From: an uncultured Pelagibacteraceae bacterium
GTDB lineage: Bacteria; Pseudomonadota; Alphaproteobacteria; Pelagibacterales; AG-422-B15
Reading direction: 5' to 3'
Assembly (NCBI GenBank): GCA_902510025.1
Contig: CABWZX010000004.1
Location: 1 to 59,320, forward strand
Length of the DNA stretch: 59,320 bases
The number at the start of each line of letters is the position of its first letter. The stretch's first letter is position 1. Both the position numbers and the translations under genes were made by a program. Below the pieces are notes generated by a model. That model made no database searches, was not told where the DNA came from, and saw nothing but the letters and a program-made list of their open reading frames with translations. Below are positions 32,833 to 42,866 of this stretch, one piece after another.

Positions 32833-35037
32833 TTAAATTTTTATATGCAAATTCTTTGGCTCAATTTTACCTGCTTGAGCTCTTTTACCAAACCATTTTT
32901 TTAGTTCTTTAGGATTAATAAGAATTTTAGATGAAGAACTAACTTTTAAGCCTTCATTAGAATCTAGGCACACTGCAGAATAGGTTTTTCCTGATTTAAA
33001 TTTCTGAAGAGTAACTCCTCTTCCTTTTTGCATAAAAGGTATATCTGCATGCTTGAAAACTAGAAGTTTAACTGATTTTTTTTCCCCACTAATGACTGCT
33101 ATAGAATCGCCTTCTTTATTTGAACATGAAACAGCTCTATCATTGGGTTTAAGATTCATAACTTTTCTGCCAGATTTTGTTGAAGCAATTAAATCATTAG
33201 AATTTACAAAGAATCCTTTTCCAGCTGAACTTGTTAAAAGATATTCTTGATCATCCTCATATAAACTAGCAAAAACAATTTCTTCATTATCAGCCTTATC
33301 TATAAGCATACTTAGTGGATCTCCAAAACCTCTACCTGAAGTAACTTTTGAGCAATTAATAGTATAAAATTTACCCATTGAAGAAAAAAGTATTACTTTA
33401 TTATTATTTTTACATCTAACAATAAACTTCTCTGAATCTCCATCTTTATACTTAACATTAGAATAATCATCTTGATGTCCTTTAATCGATTTAATCCAAC
33501 CATTTTTTGATATAATAATCGTTATGGGTTCTTTACTTTCAAATTCTTCAATAGAGTAATCAACAGATTCGTAGCTATGGTTAATTTCTGTCCTTCGTTT
33601 TGAAACTCCCTCTATCTTCTTAAAGGTTTCTAAACTTTCTTTAAATTCTTTGTCTAATATTGAAGTTTGCTTATTTTTTGATCTTAAAATTAAATTCAAT
33701 TCCTTCTTATAAATTTGTAAATCTTTATATTCAGATTTTATCTCTTTTTCTTCAAGTTTCTTTAATTGTCTTAACCTCATGGATAGAACTGCTTCGGCTT
33801 GTCTTTTATTAAGCCTAAACGTCTTCATTAATTTCTTCTCAGGGTCAGGGTCAGTTCTTATTATCTTAATAATTCTATTCAAATTCGAATAAACTATAAG
33901 AAATCCTTTTAATAACTCTATTCTACTTTCTGTTTGCTTTAACCTATGCTTAGATCTTCTCTTTAGTATATTATAGCGATGGTCTATAAAAGATTTTAGA
34001 GTATCTTTAAGTGAAAATAATTTTGGCTCTAGTTTAGAGTTAATAGCATTTAAATTAATAGAAAACCTAGATTCTAAATCTGTATTTTTAAAAAGGTCTT
34101 CCATTATAACTTCGGCTTTAAAGGTTCTGTTTTTAGGAATAATTACAATTCTGATATCTTCTGCAGACTCGTCCTGTATCGTCTCCAAATAATTAACTTT
34201 TTTTGTATCAATAAGTTCTGAAACTTTCTCAATTATTCTCGATTTATTAACTTGATACGGTATTTCGTGAACTACTAACTGATATTGTCCTCGTCCTAAA
34301 CTTTCTTGTTTCCATTTCGCTCTCAATCTAATTGTTCCCTTGCCTTTAGAATAAGCCTCCCTGATGGATTGAGCACTATCAACAATTTCTCCTCCTGTAG
34401 GAAAGTCTGGACCTGGAATAATTTTAAGTAATTGAGAATTGGTGTAATTTGGTTTTTTTAATAATTTTAATAAAGCAGTAAAGAGTTCTTCAATGTTATG
34501 AGGAGGTATATTTGTTGCCATTCCAACGGCAATTCCAGAACTTCCATTTGCTAGAAGATTTGGAAATGCTGAAGGAAGAACCATTGGCTCATCTTCTGAA
34601 CCGTCATATGTTTTAATAAAATCAACAGTTTCTTCCGTAATGTCACGTAACATCAGCTCAGCAAATGCTGTAAGCCTAGCTTCTGTGTACCTCATTGCAG
34701 CGGCATTATCTCCATCAATATTTCCAAAGTTTCCCTGTCCATCAATTAACTGGTAACGAGTTGAGAAAGCTTGAGCTAATCTAACTAGGGCTTCATAAAC
34801 AGATTGATCTCCATGTGGATGGAATTTACCAATCACATCTCCAACAACTCTTGCAGATTTTTTAAAACCAGAATTGTTTCCTAATCTTAACTGGTACATT
34901 GCATAAAGTAATCTTCTATGGACTGGTTTTAATCCATCTCTAACATCAGGGAGTGCGCGATGAGTGATTGTTGATAGTGCGTAGGCAAGATATCTCTCTT
35001 CAAGAGCACTAGAAAATTCAACTTTTTTTATATTCAT
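32833..35037 (-). CDS. parC: DNA topoisomerase IV subunit A
   Basis: Breakage-reunion subunit of the decatenase; 734 residues. The active Tyr is Tyr117 in [28 protein letters not shown] (about 27-42) and the quinolone-region text [15 protein letters not shown] (about 70-84) are intact. The C-terminal part has a shorter beta-propeller, as usual for ParC rather than GyrA, and no GyrA box was seen. It ends one base before the PuuB-like gene and starts five after recO. Confidence 0.94.
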   Translation of the reverse strand: MNIKKVEFSSALEERYLAYALSTITHRALPDVRDGLKPVHRRLLYAMYQLRLGNNSGFKKSARVVGDVIGKFHPHGDQSVYEALVRLAQAFSTRYQLIDGQGNFGNIDGDNAAAMRYTEARLTAFAELMLRDITEETVDFIKTYDGSEDEPMVLPSAFPNLLANGSSGIAVGMATNIPPHNIEELFTALLKLLKKPNYTNSQLLKIIPGPDFPTGGEIVDSAQSIREAYSKGKGTIRLRAKWKQESLGRGQYQLVVHEIPYQVNKSRIIEKVSELIDTKKVNYLETIQDESAEDIRIVIIPKNRTFKAEVIMEDLFKNTDLESRFSINLNAINSKLEPKLFSLKDTLKSFIDHRYNILKRRSKHRLKQTESRIELLKGFLIVYSNLNRIIKIIRTDPDPEKKLMKTFRLNKRQAEAVLSMRLRQLKKLEEKEIKSEYKDLQIYKKELNLILRSKNKQTSILDKEFKESLETFKKIEGVSKRRTEINHSYESVDYSIEEFESKEPITIIISKNGWIKSIKGHQDDYSNVKYKDGDSEKFIVRCKNNNKVILFSSMGKFYTINCSKVTSGRGFGDPLSMLIDKADNEEIVFASLYEDDQEYLLTSSAGKGFFVNSNDLIASTKSGRKVMNLKPNDRAVSCSNKEGDSIAVISGEKKSVKLLVFKHADIPFMQKGRGVTLQKFKSGKTYSAVCLDSNEGLKVSSSSKILINPKELKKWFGKRAQAGKIEPKNLHIKI

Positions 35038-35042
35038 ATTAA

Positions 35043-35765
35043 TTATTTATTAAATATCTCTTTTAAACGATTCCTACTTTGAGGGAAATTAAGATTATTA
35101 GGTTCAAAAAATCTCTTTCTCAAGAAATATTCAGTCAATTCTAAGCCATTACTAATATCGTTATTGTCACACTCACTATCTTTAGAGACAATAAATTTTG
35201 GTAGCTTTATCAATCTATCTTTGTAAGATCCAGCACCCTCAAGGGTCACAGCTCTACCACTTGTAGGAGAAACATAAATTAATTCATCTCTTCTCGATGT
35301 AACTGCACATTTGCTTAAATCTATTCCATATCCAATTTCTGAGAGCAGCTCTAATTCCCAATTAATATATTCTTTAATCCAATCAGTATCATTGGATGAT
35401 ATTTTTTTTATCATTTCTCTTGAGTTATAATAGATTAAATCGTTAGGTTGCTTCTCAGCCATAGCTAAGGAAACCAAAGAGCATAACGAAGATAATGCGA
35501 TCAGTTTATCTTTCTGGTTAAGAATTAAAGATGACCAAGCTTTTATAGGTTCAATTGTAAAGTTTCCAAGGTGTGTTTCTAATCTACCTGACCATAATAC
35601 CTTTACTTCATTGCCTGGTTCAATTATAGACCTTAGGTTCTTTGAATGTATTCCTCTGATAAGCCCTTTATGTCTACCGTGTTCTTTTGTAAAAACTTCT
35701 AAAATATAAGATTTTTCATTATGCAGGTTAAAGCCTAAAACGATTCCTTCACTTTCCCATCTCAT
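35043..35765 (-). CDS. recO: DNA repair protein RecO
   Basis: Helps load RecA on gapped DNA with RecF and RecR; 240 residues. The N-terminal OB fold starts [23 protein letters not shown]. The internal [24 protein letters not shown] segment is the alphaproteobacterial RecO hallmark; only one of the usual zinc-finger cysteines remains. It is two bases downstream of era, the conserved rnc-era-recO order. Confidence 0.9.
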   Translation of the reverse strand: MRWESEGIVLGFNLHNEKSYILEVFTKEHGRHKGLIRGIHSKNLRSIIEPGNEVKVLWSGRLETHLGNFTIEPIKAWSSLILNQKDKLIALSSLCSLVSLAMAEKQPNDLIYYNSREMIKKISSNDTDWIKEYINWELELLSEIGYGIDLSKCAVTSRRDELIYVSPTSGRAVTLEGAGSYKDRLIKLPKFIVSKDSECDNNDISNGLELTEYFLRKRFFEPNNLNFPQSRNRLKEIFNK

Positions 35766-35767
35766 AT

Positions 35768-36610
35768 TTATTTTTCTGATTTTAATTTAACAAATAAAAA
35801 TAGGTTTATCTTTTTGTTTTCAAACTTTGCAATTTCCCTTCTTGATTGCGATCCTATTTCCTTAAGCGTAGACCCTCTTTTACCTATCAAAATATTTTTG
35901 TGTGACTTTTTGCTTATAGCTATTCTCTGGTGGATTGTAATTTCATCCTTTGTTTTCTTAATTCTTTCTGTGTGAACTTTACATAGATATGGAATTTCTT
36001 TATGTATTTTATCATAAATTTTTTCCCTAGTAATCTCAGAGTAGAATATATCTTTCTTAAGAAGGACGGTTTTCTTTTTTGAATATTTTTGCTTTCTTTT
36101 TGGTAAATATTTTTTTGTAGATTCTAATAAATCACTAATACCATCACCATCTAAAGCAGAGATTGGAAAAATATCTTCTAACCCTGTCTGATCTTTATAG
36201 TCTTTAATCTTTATAAATATATTACCCTTACTAATCTTATCAATTTTATTAAGAATTAGAAATATACTTTGGTCATTAACTTTATTATATATAGTTTTAA
36301 CAATTTTCTTAAGAGTCGGTTCTATTTTTTTGGAAATATCTAATACTAAATAGATTATTGTTGCTGTTTCTATTTCAGAAATTGCAGAGTTTGACATTCT
36401 ATTTGAAATTTTCTTAGTTGAAGAAAATATTCCAGGTGTATCCAGTAAAATGATTTCTGCTTCAGATAAACTCTTAATTGCTTTTTGATTAAATGTTGTA
36501 GACTGTTTTTTTCTTGAAACTAAAGATACTCGTTTACCAATAATTTTATTTAATAATGTAGATTTGCCTGAATTGGTTGGTCCAATTAATAAGATAGTTC
36601 CACTTTTCAT
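35768..36610 (-). CDS. era: GTPase Era
   Basis: A 16S rRNA-binding GTPase needed for 30S maturation; 280 residues. GTPase motifs: G1 GPTNSGKST at 10-18 (usually GRPNVGKST), G2 around QSTTFNQ, G3 DTPG near 59, G4 NKID near 123. The C-terminal KH domain has KNILIGKRGSTLKEIGSQSR. The G2 region reads KKQSTTFN where KPQTTR is usual, a mild divergence. It sits between rnc and recO. Confidence 0.93.
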   Translation of the reverse strand: MKSGTILLIGPTNSGKSTLLNKIIGKRVSLVSRKKQSTTFNQKAIKSLSEAEIILLDTPGIFSSTKKISNRMSNSAISEIETATIIYLVLDISKKIEPTLKKIVKTIYNKVNDQSIFLILNKIDKISKGNIFIKIKDYKDQTGLEDIFPISALDGDGISDLLESTKKYLPKRKQKYSKKKTVLLKKDIFYSEITREKIYDKIHKEIPYLCKVHTERIKKTKDEITIHQRIAISKKSHKNILIGKRGSTLKEIGSQSRREIAKFENKKINLFLFVKLKSEK

Positions 36611-36613
36611 GTA

Positions 36614-37294
36614 TTATTTAACTATTTTATTCAATCTTATAAATGATTCTGCAGCTTTCATTTCTGCATCTTTAATAGATTTTCCCTCTTCAGTAGTCTT
36701 CTTATATCCTTTAAACGAGAGTTCTACACTAAAGACTGGGTCATGATCAGCTCCAGATTGGTTTAAAAGCTTATATTCGGGTAGTTCCTTATATCTTTTA
36801 AGTGTCCATTCTTGCAAAAAAGATTTTGGATCAATTAAATTATTATTGTCCAATAATTCAAATTCTTTATTCCAAAACTTAAATATGAATTTTCTAGATT
36901 CTTCATATCCACTATCTGAGTATATTGCTCCTATTAAGGATTCACATGTATCAGCTAAAATATTTTTTTTTTCATTGCCTTTAGAACTTGTTTCAGTTGG
37001 GCCTAACAGAATAAAATCACCAAGATTAAAAGACTGAGAGATTTTATAGCATGTCTCTTTATTAACTAACTTACTATAACGCTTATCAAGCAATCCCTCA
37101 GGATCATTTGGAAAGTCATTAATTAGTTTTTCTGAGATTACTAGCCCTAAAACTCTATCTCCAAGGAACTCTAATGTTTCATTGCTATTATCACTATCAA
37201 AACTTTTGTGAGTCAAAGATCTTCTTAATATAGATTGGTCTTTAAATTTAAAAGATATTGAGTTCTCTAAATCACTAATTTCTTTCTTATGCAT
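36614..37294 (-). CDS. rnc: Ribonuclease III
   Basis: A double-strand RNA endonuclease that processes rRNA and mRNA; 226 residues. The signature NETLEFLGDRVLG (38-50) carries catalytic acidic residues; LADTCESLIGAIYSDSG (near 112-128) holds the second metal Glu. A C-terminal dsRNA-binding domain (about 155-226) is present. It lies between lepB and era. Confidence 0.95.
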   Translation of the reverse strand: MHKKEISDLENSISFKFKDQSILRRSLTHKSFDSDNSNETLEFLGDRVLGLVISEKLINDFPNDPEGLLDKRYSKLVNKETCYKISQSFNLGDFILLGPTETSSKGNEKKNILADTCESLIGAIYSDSGYEESRKFIFKFWNKEFELLDNNNLIDPKSFLQEWTLKRYKELPEYKLLNQSGADHDPVFSVELSFKGYKKTTEEGKSIKDAEMKAAESFIRLNKIVK

Positions 37295-37300
37295 TTGAAT

Positions 37301-38008
37301 CTATTTTATGAACTTAAAGAGTCTTTCAAACTGGATATCAAAAGGCCATCTCCAAAATTCTATAAACCAAGATCCATCTTTTGTTGAAAAAAATATTATT
37401 TGAGCTTTGGCGACAATTCTCTCAGCAGGCACTGGCCCCCAAAATCTACTATCATTTGAATTATCTCTATTATCTCCCATAAAGAAATAATGATTTTCAG
37501 GAACTATAAACTCTTCAATATTATCTTGTGGCTTATCTCCTAAATCCCTTATTTCATAATTTACTCCATTAGCCATAGTTTCTCTGTATATAACAATACC
37601 TTTATCATCAGTTCGAACGAACTCCCTCTCAACAGATTTAGAATTTATATAAACTATACCATCTATTAATTTTATCTTATCTTCAGGTAAGCCAATTAGT
37701 CTTTTAATATAATCATTTCGTGTATGAGGAGGCTTAAATATAACAACATCTCCTCTTTTTGGTGAATGTTCAAATATCCTTCCATTAATTAATGGCAAGC
37801 TAAATGGAAAAGAATGACGACTATAACCATAATCATATTTTGAAGAAAATATTCTATCGCCAACTAGTAAACCTGGTTCCATTGATGAAGAAGGAATGAA
37901 GAAAGGTTGAAACAGAAATGTTCTGATAAGTAATGCTATTATTATTGCATAAGATATGGTTATTAAATTAGACTTAATCCATGATGACGTAGATTCTTTA
38001 TCGCTCAT
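37301..38008 (-). CDS. lepB: Signal peptidase I
   Basis: Membrane-anchored protease that removes signal peptides from exported proteins; 235 residues. One N-terminal membrane helix (about 14-33) is followed by the Ser-Lys dyad: Ser42 in IPSSSMEP and Lys102 in DYIKRLIGLPED. The box E text FMGDNRDNSNDSR is also clear. A four-base overlap couples it to acpS. It would process ThiB, Slt and similar proteins encoded nearby. Confidence 0.96.
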   Translation of the reverse strand: MSDKESTSSWIKSNLITISYAIIIALLIRTFLFQPFFIPSSSMEPGLLVGDRIFSSKYDYGYSRHSFPFSLPLINGRIFEHSPKRGDVVIFKPPHTRNDYIKRLIGLPEDKIKLIDGIVYINSKSVEREFVRTDDKGIVIYRETMANGVNYEIRDLGDKPQDNIEEFIVPENHYFFMGDNRDNSNDSRFWGPVPAERIVAKAQIIFFSTKDGSWFIEFWRWPFDIQFERLFKFIK

Positions 38009-38400
38009 ATGTTGTCTGCATTTATTGTTACAATAGCTTGAGCATACGGAAATTCATCAGTAATAGATAAATTTATGCTTGGGACAGAATTTTTAGGTAT
38101 CAATGAATCGAGACGCTTTTTTGATTCCCCATGAAAATTCATAGAAGGTTTTCCTGAGGGTAAGTTTATAACTTCCAAATCTCTCCAATATACGCCTTTT
38201 CTAAAACCTGTTCCTAAAGCCTTTGCAGCAGCTTCTTTAGCCGCAAATCTTTTTGCAAAGCATTCAACGCTCAATTTTCTTTTCTCACATTTTTTAATTT
38301 CTGATTCTGTAAAAATTCTTTTCTTGAATCTATCTCCAAATCTTAAAAGAGTTTTTTCAATCCTACGAATATCTAAAATGTCTGAACCTAAACCAATCAT
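38005..38400 (-). CDS. acpS: Holo-[acyl-carrier-protein] synthase
   Basis: Transfers phosphopantetheine from CoA to acyl carrier protein; 131 residues. The start MIGLGSDILDIRRIE and the FAKRFAAKEAAAKALGTG segment with the metal Glu are diagnostic. It overlaps both pdxJ and lepB by four bases. Confidence 0.95.
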   Translation of the reverse strand: MIGLGSDILDIRRIEKTLLRFGDRFKKRIFTESEIKKCEKRKLSVECFAKRFAAKEAAAKALGTGFRKGVYWRDLEVINLPSGKPSMNFHGESKKRLDSLIPKNSVPSINLSITDEFPYAQAIVTINADNI

Positions 38401-39140
38401 GCAAGCATTCTTCCTTTTTCTATTAAACGTTTAAATTCCACTATAGTATCTTTTAACCCTGAGAAAATTGATTCAGAAATGATAAAATGGCCAATGTTGA
38501 ATTCCTTAATTTCTTTGATGCCTGCAAGCTTCTCGATTGATTCAAACGTAATCCCATGACCTAAATGAACCTCTAATCCTATTTTACTCGCTAAAAAAGA
38601 AGATTCTTTGATCTTATTATATGCACTCTCAAAATCTAGCCCAAGATGAACATCTTTGCAAAATTCACCCGCATGAATCTCTACTATATCTGCGCCTATA
38701 TCTTTTGCTGCATTAATTTGTTCTTCAGACGGATCTATAAATAATGACACTCTAATATTATTTTTTTTCAACTCATTAATTAAATTGTAAAGAATATTAT
38801 GATTTCTTTGAATATGAATTCCACCTTCAGTAGTTACTTCTTCCCTTTTTTCTGGAACAATACAACAGGCATTAGGTTTTGTTCTGATTGCTATTTCCAT
38901 CATCTCACTAGTTGGAGCCATTTCAAAATTTAAAGGCAAATCAACATTTTCTTTTATTTCTAAAATATCATCATCTCTAATATGCCTTCTATCTTCTCTT
39001 AAATGAGCGGTAATTCCATCAGCTCCAAACTCTTTACACAGAAGTGCAGCTCTAAGTGGACTTGGATAATTTTCCCCTCTAACATTTCTTAGAGTTGCAA
39101 CATGGTCAATATTCACTCCGAGTCTTGGCAGGTTATCCAT
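38397..39140 (-). CDS. pdxJ: Pyridoxine 5'-phosphate synthase
   Basis: Closes the pyridoxine ring in the DXP-dependent vitamin B6 pathway; 247 residues. The N-terminal RLGVNIDHVATLRNVRG and the internal GITAHLREDRRHI, FEMAP and GADIVEIHAGEF motifs match the family. It implies de novo vitamin B6 synthesis. Three bases separate it from pyrE. Confidence 0.96.
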   Translation of the reverse strand: MDNLPRLGVNIDHVATLRNVRGENYPSPLRAALLCKEFGADGITAHLREDRRHIRDDDILEIKENVDLPLNFEMAPTSEMMEIAIRTKPNACCIVPEKREEVTTEGGIHIQRNHNILYNLINELKKNNIRVSLFIDPSEEQINAAKDIGADIVEIHAGEFCKDVHLGLDFESAYNKIKESSFLASKIGLEVHLGHGITFESIEKLAGIKEIKEFNIGHFIISESIFSGLKDTIVEFKRLIEKGRMLA

Positions 39141-39143
39141 AAA

Positions 39144-39725
39144 TTAGTTTTTTCGGCTACCAGGCTTAACTGGATCAATTTTTGTTAAATCTTCTGGAAG
39201 ATTGTCTGGATCATATGTTGGTATATCTAGTTTTAATAATGATGTTATTTCATGATTATCAAATATGTTTTCTTGCGAACGATCAACAATGCAGGCAATG
39301 CCAAGTATGTTGACATTCATCTTGTCCAGTTTTTCTAAGCATTCTTTTGAAGATTTTCCTGTTGTGATAACATCCTCAACAAATAAAACATTTTTATTTT
39401 TTTCTATCTCAAATCCTCTTCTTAACTCAAATTCTTCATTTACTCTTTCAAAAAAAATAGATTTGGAATTAAGGCACCTAGCAACTTCATAACCAACTAG
39501 AATTCCTCCTAATGCAGGAGCTATAACATATTCAATTTTTTTATTGATTTCAGATTCAACTTTTTTTGCTAATGCATTTCCAATTATGCTTGATGTCTTT
39601 GGATCAACAAATAACTTAGAACATTGACAATAAGTACCTGATCTCTTTCCTGAGGAAAGAGTGAAATGACCATACTGCAGCGCCCCAGTTTTTTCAAAGA
39701 TATTTAATAGCTCTTGTTTGTTCAT
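39144..39725 (-). CDS. pyrE: Orotate phosphoribosyltransferase
   Basis: Joins orotate and PRPP to give OMP in pyrimidine synthesis; 193 residues. The PRPP-binding motif is VLFVEDVITTGKSS (about 117-130); the N-terminal HFTLSSGKRSGTYCQC and the APALGGILVGYEVA segment also match. PyrB (51090) acts earlier in the same pathway. It is two bases downstream of the RSH gene. Confidence 0.95.
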   Translation of the reverse strand: MNKQELLNIFEKTGALQYGHFTLSSGKRSGTYCQCSKLFVDPKTSSIIGNALAKKVESEINKKIEYVIAPALGGILVGYEVARCLNSKSIFFERVNEEFELRRGFEIEKNKNVLFVEDVITTGKSSKECLEKLDKMNVNILGIACIVDRSQENIFDNHEITSLLKLDIPTYDPDNLPEDLTKIDPVKPGSRKN

Positions 39726-39727
39726 AT

Positions 39728-41854
39728 TTAATTAATAAATAGTCTTGATGCCGCACTTACATTGTCCACTTTTTTTAAAGCATCTATTATTGATTCTAAA
39801 TGCAAAATATTATTTACATCTATAACAAATATCATATCAAAAAAATCGTCGCCCTTTTCAGAAATATTAAGATTTGTTATATTTCCTTTTTCACCCCCCA
39901 CAACTGTAGCGAGTTTTCCAAGTGACCCTGGTTCATTTTTAACTGAAACCTTAATTCTTGAAGAAAAAAATTGATCTTGATCAACATCTTTCCAAGTAGC
40001 TGAAATCCATTCTTCTTTTTTATAATCTTTGTTTAATTCATCACAATTTAATGAATGAATGATAATACCAGAATCCTCAGATGTGATTCCAATTATGTCT
40101 TCATCTGGCAATGGCAAACAACACTCTGAAAAATGTATTGCAACTCCTGGCTGTAAATCTTTTATTTCTAATGGAACCTTATCCATCTTCTTTGATCTTC
40201 TGTATCTTGAAAAAAATGAAAGCCCTGATGCAGGCTTCAACTTTAATAATTGTCTTGGTTTTATGTGGCCTTTTCCAATTGAAATCAATAGCTCCTCTGA
40301 ATTCTTTCTATTTAACTTTTTTGCAAAAGTATCCAGCAGTCCGGATGATAGATCTTCATCTTTATCTAATACTTTTTTTAGAATTTTTTTTCCAAGATTT
40401 GCAAATTCATCTTTTTCCTGTTTTTTAAAATATTTTTTAATTGATGACTGTGCTTTTGCTGTAGTAACGATATTTTCCCAAGTTTCTGAAGGAGCTTGAC
40501 TTTTAGATGTCAAAATTTCAATCTCATCACCGTTCTGTATTTTTGTATATAGTGGTCTTGGTTTTCCATTAATTTTACAACCAACACAACGATTTCCTAT
40601 TTCTGAATGAAGCGCATATGCAAAATCAATTGAATTAGAATTTGAAGGCAGATGGATAAGATCTCCTTTCGGGGTAAAACAAAAAACTTGATCTTGAAAC
40701 ATTTCTAGTTTTGTTGCCTCTAGAAGCTCTTCTGAAGATGCTCCACTATCAAGAATCTCAACTAAATCTCTAAGCCATGTAACATTTACAGGGTCTGAAG
40801 ATGAATTATCAACTAAATTATAGTTTTCCTTATAAGACCAATGAGCTGCTATTCCTCTGTCAGCCACTGAATCCATTTCCTTAGTTCTTATTTGCAACTC
40901 TACCCTTTGTCTTTCTGGGCCAACAATGGTTGTATGTATTGATTGATAATTATTTATTTTTGGTGTTGAAATATAATCTTTAAAAGAACCTGGGACAGCT
41001 GGCCACCTATTATGAATTATTCCCAGTATAGCATAACAGTCATTAATGGAATCAGTTAAAATTCTATAAGCAAATATATCGGACAACTGCCTAAAAGCTA
41101 TTTGCTTGTTCTGCATTTTATGCCAAACAGAATAGATTTTCTTTTCTCTACCAAGGATCTGACTACTAAGATTGTTTTTTTCTAAAAGTTCTAAAATTTT
41201 TTTCTTTATTTTTTCAGTTAAATTAGAGGTATCCTTTTTTAGATATTCAATTCTATTAGAAATTGATGAGTAGGCAGAAGGATTTAGAATTTGGAATGAT
41301 AAATCTTCTAATTCATCCTTAAATTCATGCATCCCCAACCTTCCTGCAAGAGGCGCATATATTTCTATAGTCTCAGATGCAATTCTTTTTCTTCTATTTT
41401 CCTCAGGTATGAACTGAATAGTCCTCATATTATGTAATCTATCAGCAAGCTTTACTAACAAAACTCTAATATCTTTTGACATAGCTAGAATTAATTTTCT
41501 AAAATTCTCAGCTTGAAATTTATTTTCTGTATAAGTTTCTATTTTAGAAAGTTTAGTTACACCATTAACTAATTTAACAACTTCCTCTCCAAATTCATCT
41601 TTCAAATCATTTTCAGTTGTAAGAGTATCTTCAAGCGTATCGTGAAGCAGTCCTGTAACTATTGTAGACGTATCAAGTTTTAAACTTAATAAAATATCTG
41701 CTACAGCCAAAGGATGAGAAATATATGGATCTCCTGAATGTCTTCTCTGAGATTTGTGAGCTGATAGAGCAAAGTCATAAGCTTTCTCAATCAACTGAAC
41801 ATTTAAATCCGGGTCATAAGACTTTATTTTGCTAATAAGCTCATTTTGAACCAT
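39728..41854 (-). CDS. Bifunctional (p)ppGpp synthetase/hydrolase (RSH)
   Basis: Stringent-response enzyme, 708 residues. The hydrolase HD domain has LLHDTLEDT, with His71-Asp72 and Glu75-Asp76 intact. The synthetase domain shows DIFAYRIL, NYQSIHTTI and VELQIRTKEMD. A TGS domain (about 380-440) and a C-terminal ACT domain (about 630-708) complete the usual plan. Both catalytic halves look functional, as in the single Rel/SpoT of Alphaproteobacteria. On the minus strand a TATAAG box ends eight bases before its ATG. Confidence 0.95.
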   Translation of the reverse strand: MVQNELISKIKSYDPDLNVQLIEKAYDFALSAHKSQRRHSGDPYISHPLAVADILLSLKLDTSTIVTGLLHDTLEDTLTTENDLKDEFGEEVVKLVNGVTKLSKIETYTENKFQAENFRKLILAMSKDIRVLLVKLADRLHNMRTIQFIPEENRRKRIASETIEIYAPLAGRLGMHEFKDELEDLSFQILNPSAYSSISNRIEYLKKDTSNLTEKIKKKILELLEKNNLSSQILGREKKIYSVWHKMQNKQIAFRQLSDIFAYRILTDSINDCYAILGIIHNRWPAVPGSFKDYISTPKINNYQSIHTTIVGPERQRVELQIRTKEMDSVADRGIAAHWSYKENYNLVDNSSSDPVNVTWLRDLVEILDSGASSEELLEATKLEMFQDQVFCFTPKGDLIHLPSNSNSIDFAYALHSEIGNRCVGCKINGKPRPLYTKIQNGDEIEILTSKSQAPSETWENIVTTAKAQSSIKKYFKKQEKDEFANLGKKILKKVLDKDEDLSSGLLDTFAKKLNRKNSEELLISIGKGHIKPRQLLKLKPASGLSFFSRYRRSKKMDKVPLEIKDLQPGVAIHFSECCLPLPDEDIIGITSEDSGIIIHSLNCDELNKDYKKEEWISATWKDVDQDQFFSSRIKVSVKNEPGSLGKLATVVGGEKGNITNLNISEKGDDFFDMIFVIDVNNILHLESIIDALKKVDNVSAASRLFIN

Positions 41855-41911
41855 AGTTAGACCTTATAAATCATACATTGTGCAGTTAGTGAAGTAGAAA
41901 AAGAATGAAAA

Positions 41912-42430
41912 TTAAAGCTTTCTAGGAATTTTATATAGTTTTTCACCTGTGTAACCAGATTTATATATATTACAAATGCTTTGATTTTGCTTAGGGTGTA
42001 TCCAATTCGAACATATGTCCATCATTGGCTTTAGAACAAACCCTCTCTCATGAATTCTAGGGTGAGGTAAAATACATTTAGAATTATTTTCTCTTGCTGC
42101 ACTAATTCTTCCTGGCTTCACTAGCAATATATCCAAGTCACAAGTTCGAGATGAGTTTTTTTTGTATATATTTCTTCCTAAGTTCTTTTCTATACTTTTA
42201 AGAACGAAGAGTAGTGATTCTGGTTTTAAAGCAGAATCCACCATAATAGCGCCGTTAAAAAAAGTATTTGCAGCAGAATTAAAATCTTTAGGTGGAGATG
42301 AATATAAGAAAGATTTCTTGATTACACGAATATTATTTTGATTCAATTTCTTTATCGCATACTTAAGTGAATCAACTGGACTTCCATGCTTAGAAGGCAT
42401 ATTCGAACCAATTCCAATAATATATATCAT
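41912..42430 (-). CDS. folK: HPPK: 2-amino-4-hydroxy-6-hydroxymethyldihydropteridine pyrophosphokinase
   Basis: Pyrophosphorylates the pterin intermediate of folate synthesis. I place the start at the ATG at 42430 (MIYIIGIGSN, 172 residues), which overlaps the smpB stop as ATGA; a start at 42457 would add nine residues lying inside smpB. Motifs are IGIGSNMPS, SFLYSSPP, RTCDLDILLV with the metal Asp pair, and LPHPRIHERGFVLKPM. Confidence 0.94.
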   Translation of the reverse strand: MIYIIGIGSNMPSKHGSPVDSLKYAIKKLNQNNIRVIKKSFLYSSPPKDFNSAANTFFNGAIMVDSALKPESLLFVLKSIEKNLGRNIYKKNSSRTCDLDILLVKPGRISAARENNSKCILPHPRIHERGFVLKPMMDICSNWIHPKQNQSICNIYKSGYTGEKLYKIPRKL

Positions 42431-42864
42431 CTTATTGCCTTCTTCTCTCTCTCCCAACTTCTTTTCTTCTTAACTTCTCTTTTGTCATGAAGTTTCTTTC
42501 CCTTTGATAAAGCTATTTCTAATTTTGCTATTCCCTTTTTATTAAAATATATCTTTGTGGGTATCAGAGTTAAAGATTCCTTCTTTATTTTACCTGATAT
42601 TTTTTTAATTTCTTTTTTATGAAGAAGAAGCTTTCTTGGTCTTGATTCGTCATGATTCATGTATGAAGAGTTAGCATATCTTGAAAAATAAGAATTAATT
42701 AGAAATATTTCATTATTAACCTCTTTAGCAAATGATTCAGAAATATCTACCCTGCCATCACGCAAAGATTTTATTTCACTTCCCATTAATTGGATTCCAG
42801 CTTCAAAAACTTCAATAAAGAAATAATTATATCGAGCTTTTCTATTTTGCGCTGCTATTTGCAA
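42427..42864 (-). CDS. smpB: SsrA-binding protein SmpB
   Basis: Partners tmRNA in rescue of stalled ribosomes; 145 residues. Family text: NRKARYNYFFIEVFEAGIQL (about 6-25), GSEIKSLRDGRVDISESFA and the C-terminal basic tail HDKREVKKKRSWEREKKAI that enters the ribosomal mRNA path. No ssrA gene was found in the window. It is two bases after dapA. Confidence 0.95.
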   Translation of the reverse strand: MQIAAQNRKARYNYFFIEVFEAGIQLMGSEIKSLRDGRVDISESFAKEVNNEIFLINSYFSRYANSSYMNHDESRPRKLLLHKKEIKKISGKIKKESLTLIPTKIYFNKKGIAKLEIALSKGKKLHDKREVKKKRSWEREKKAIR

Positions 42865-42866
42865 AG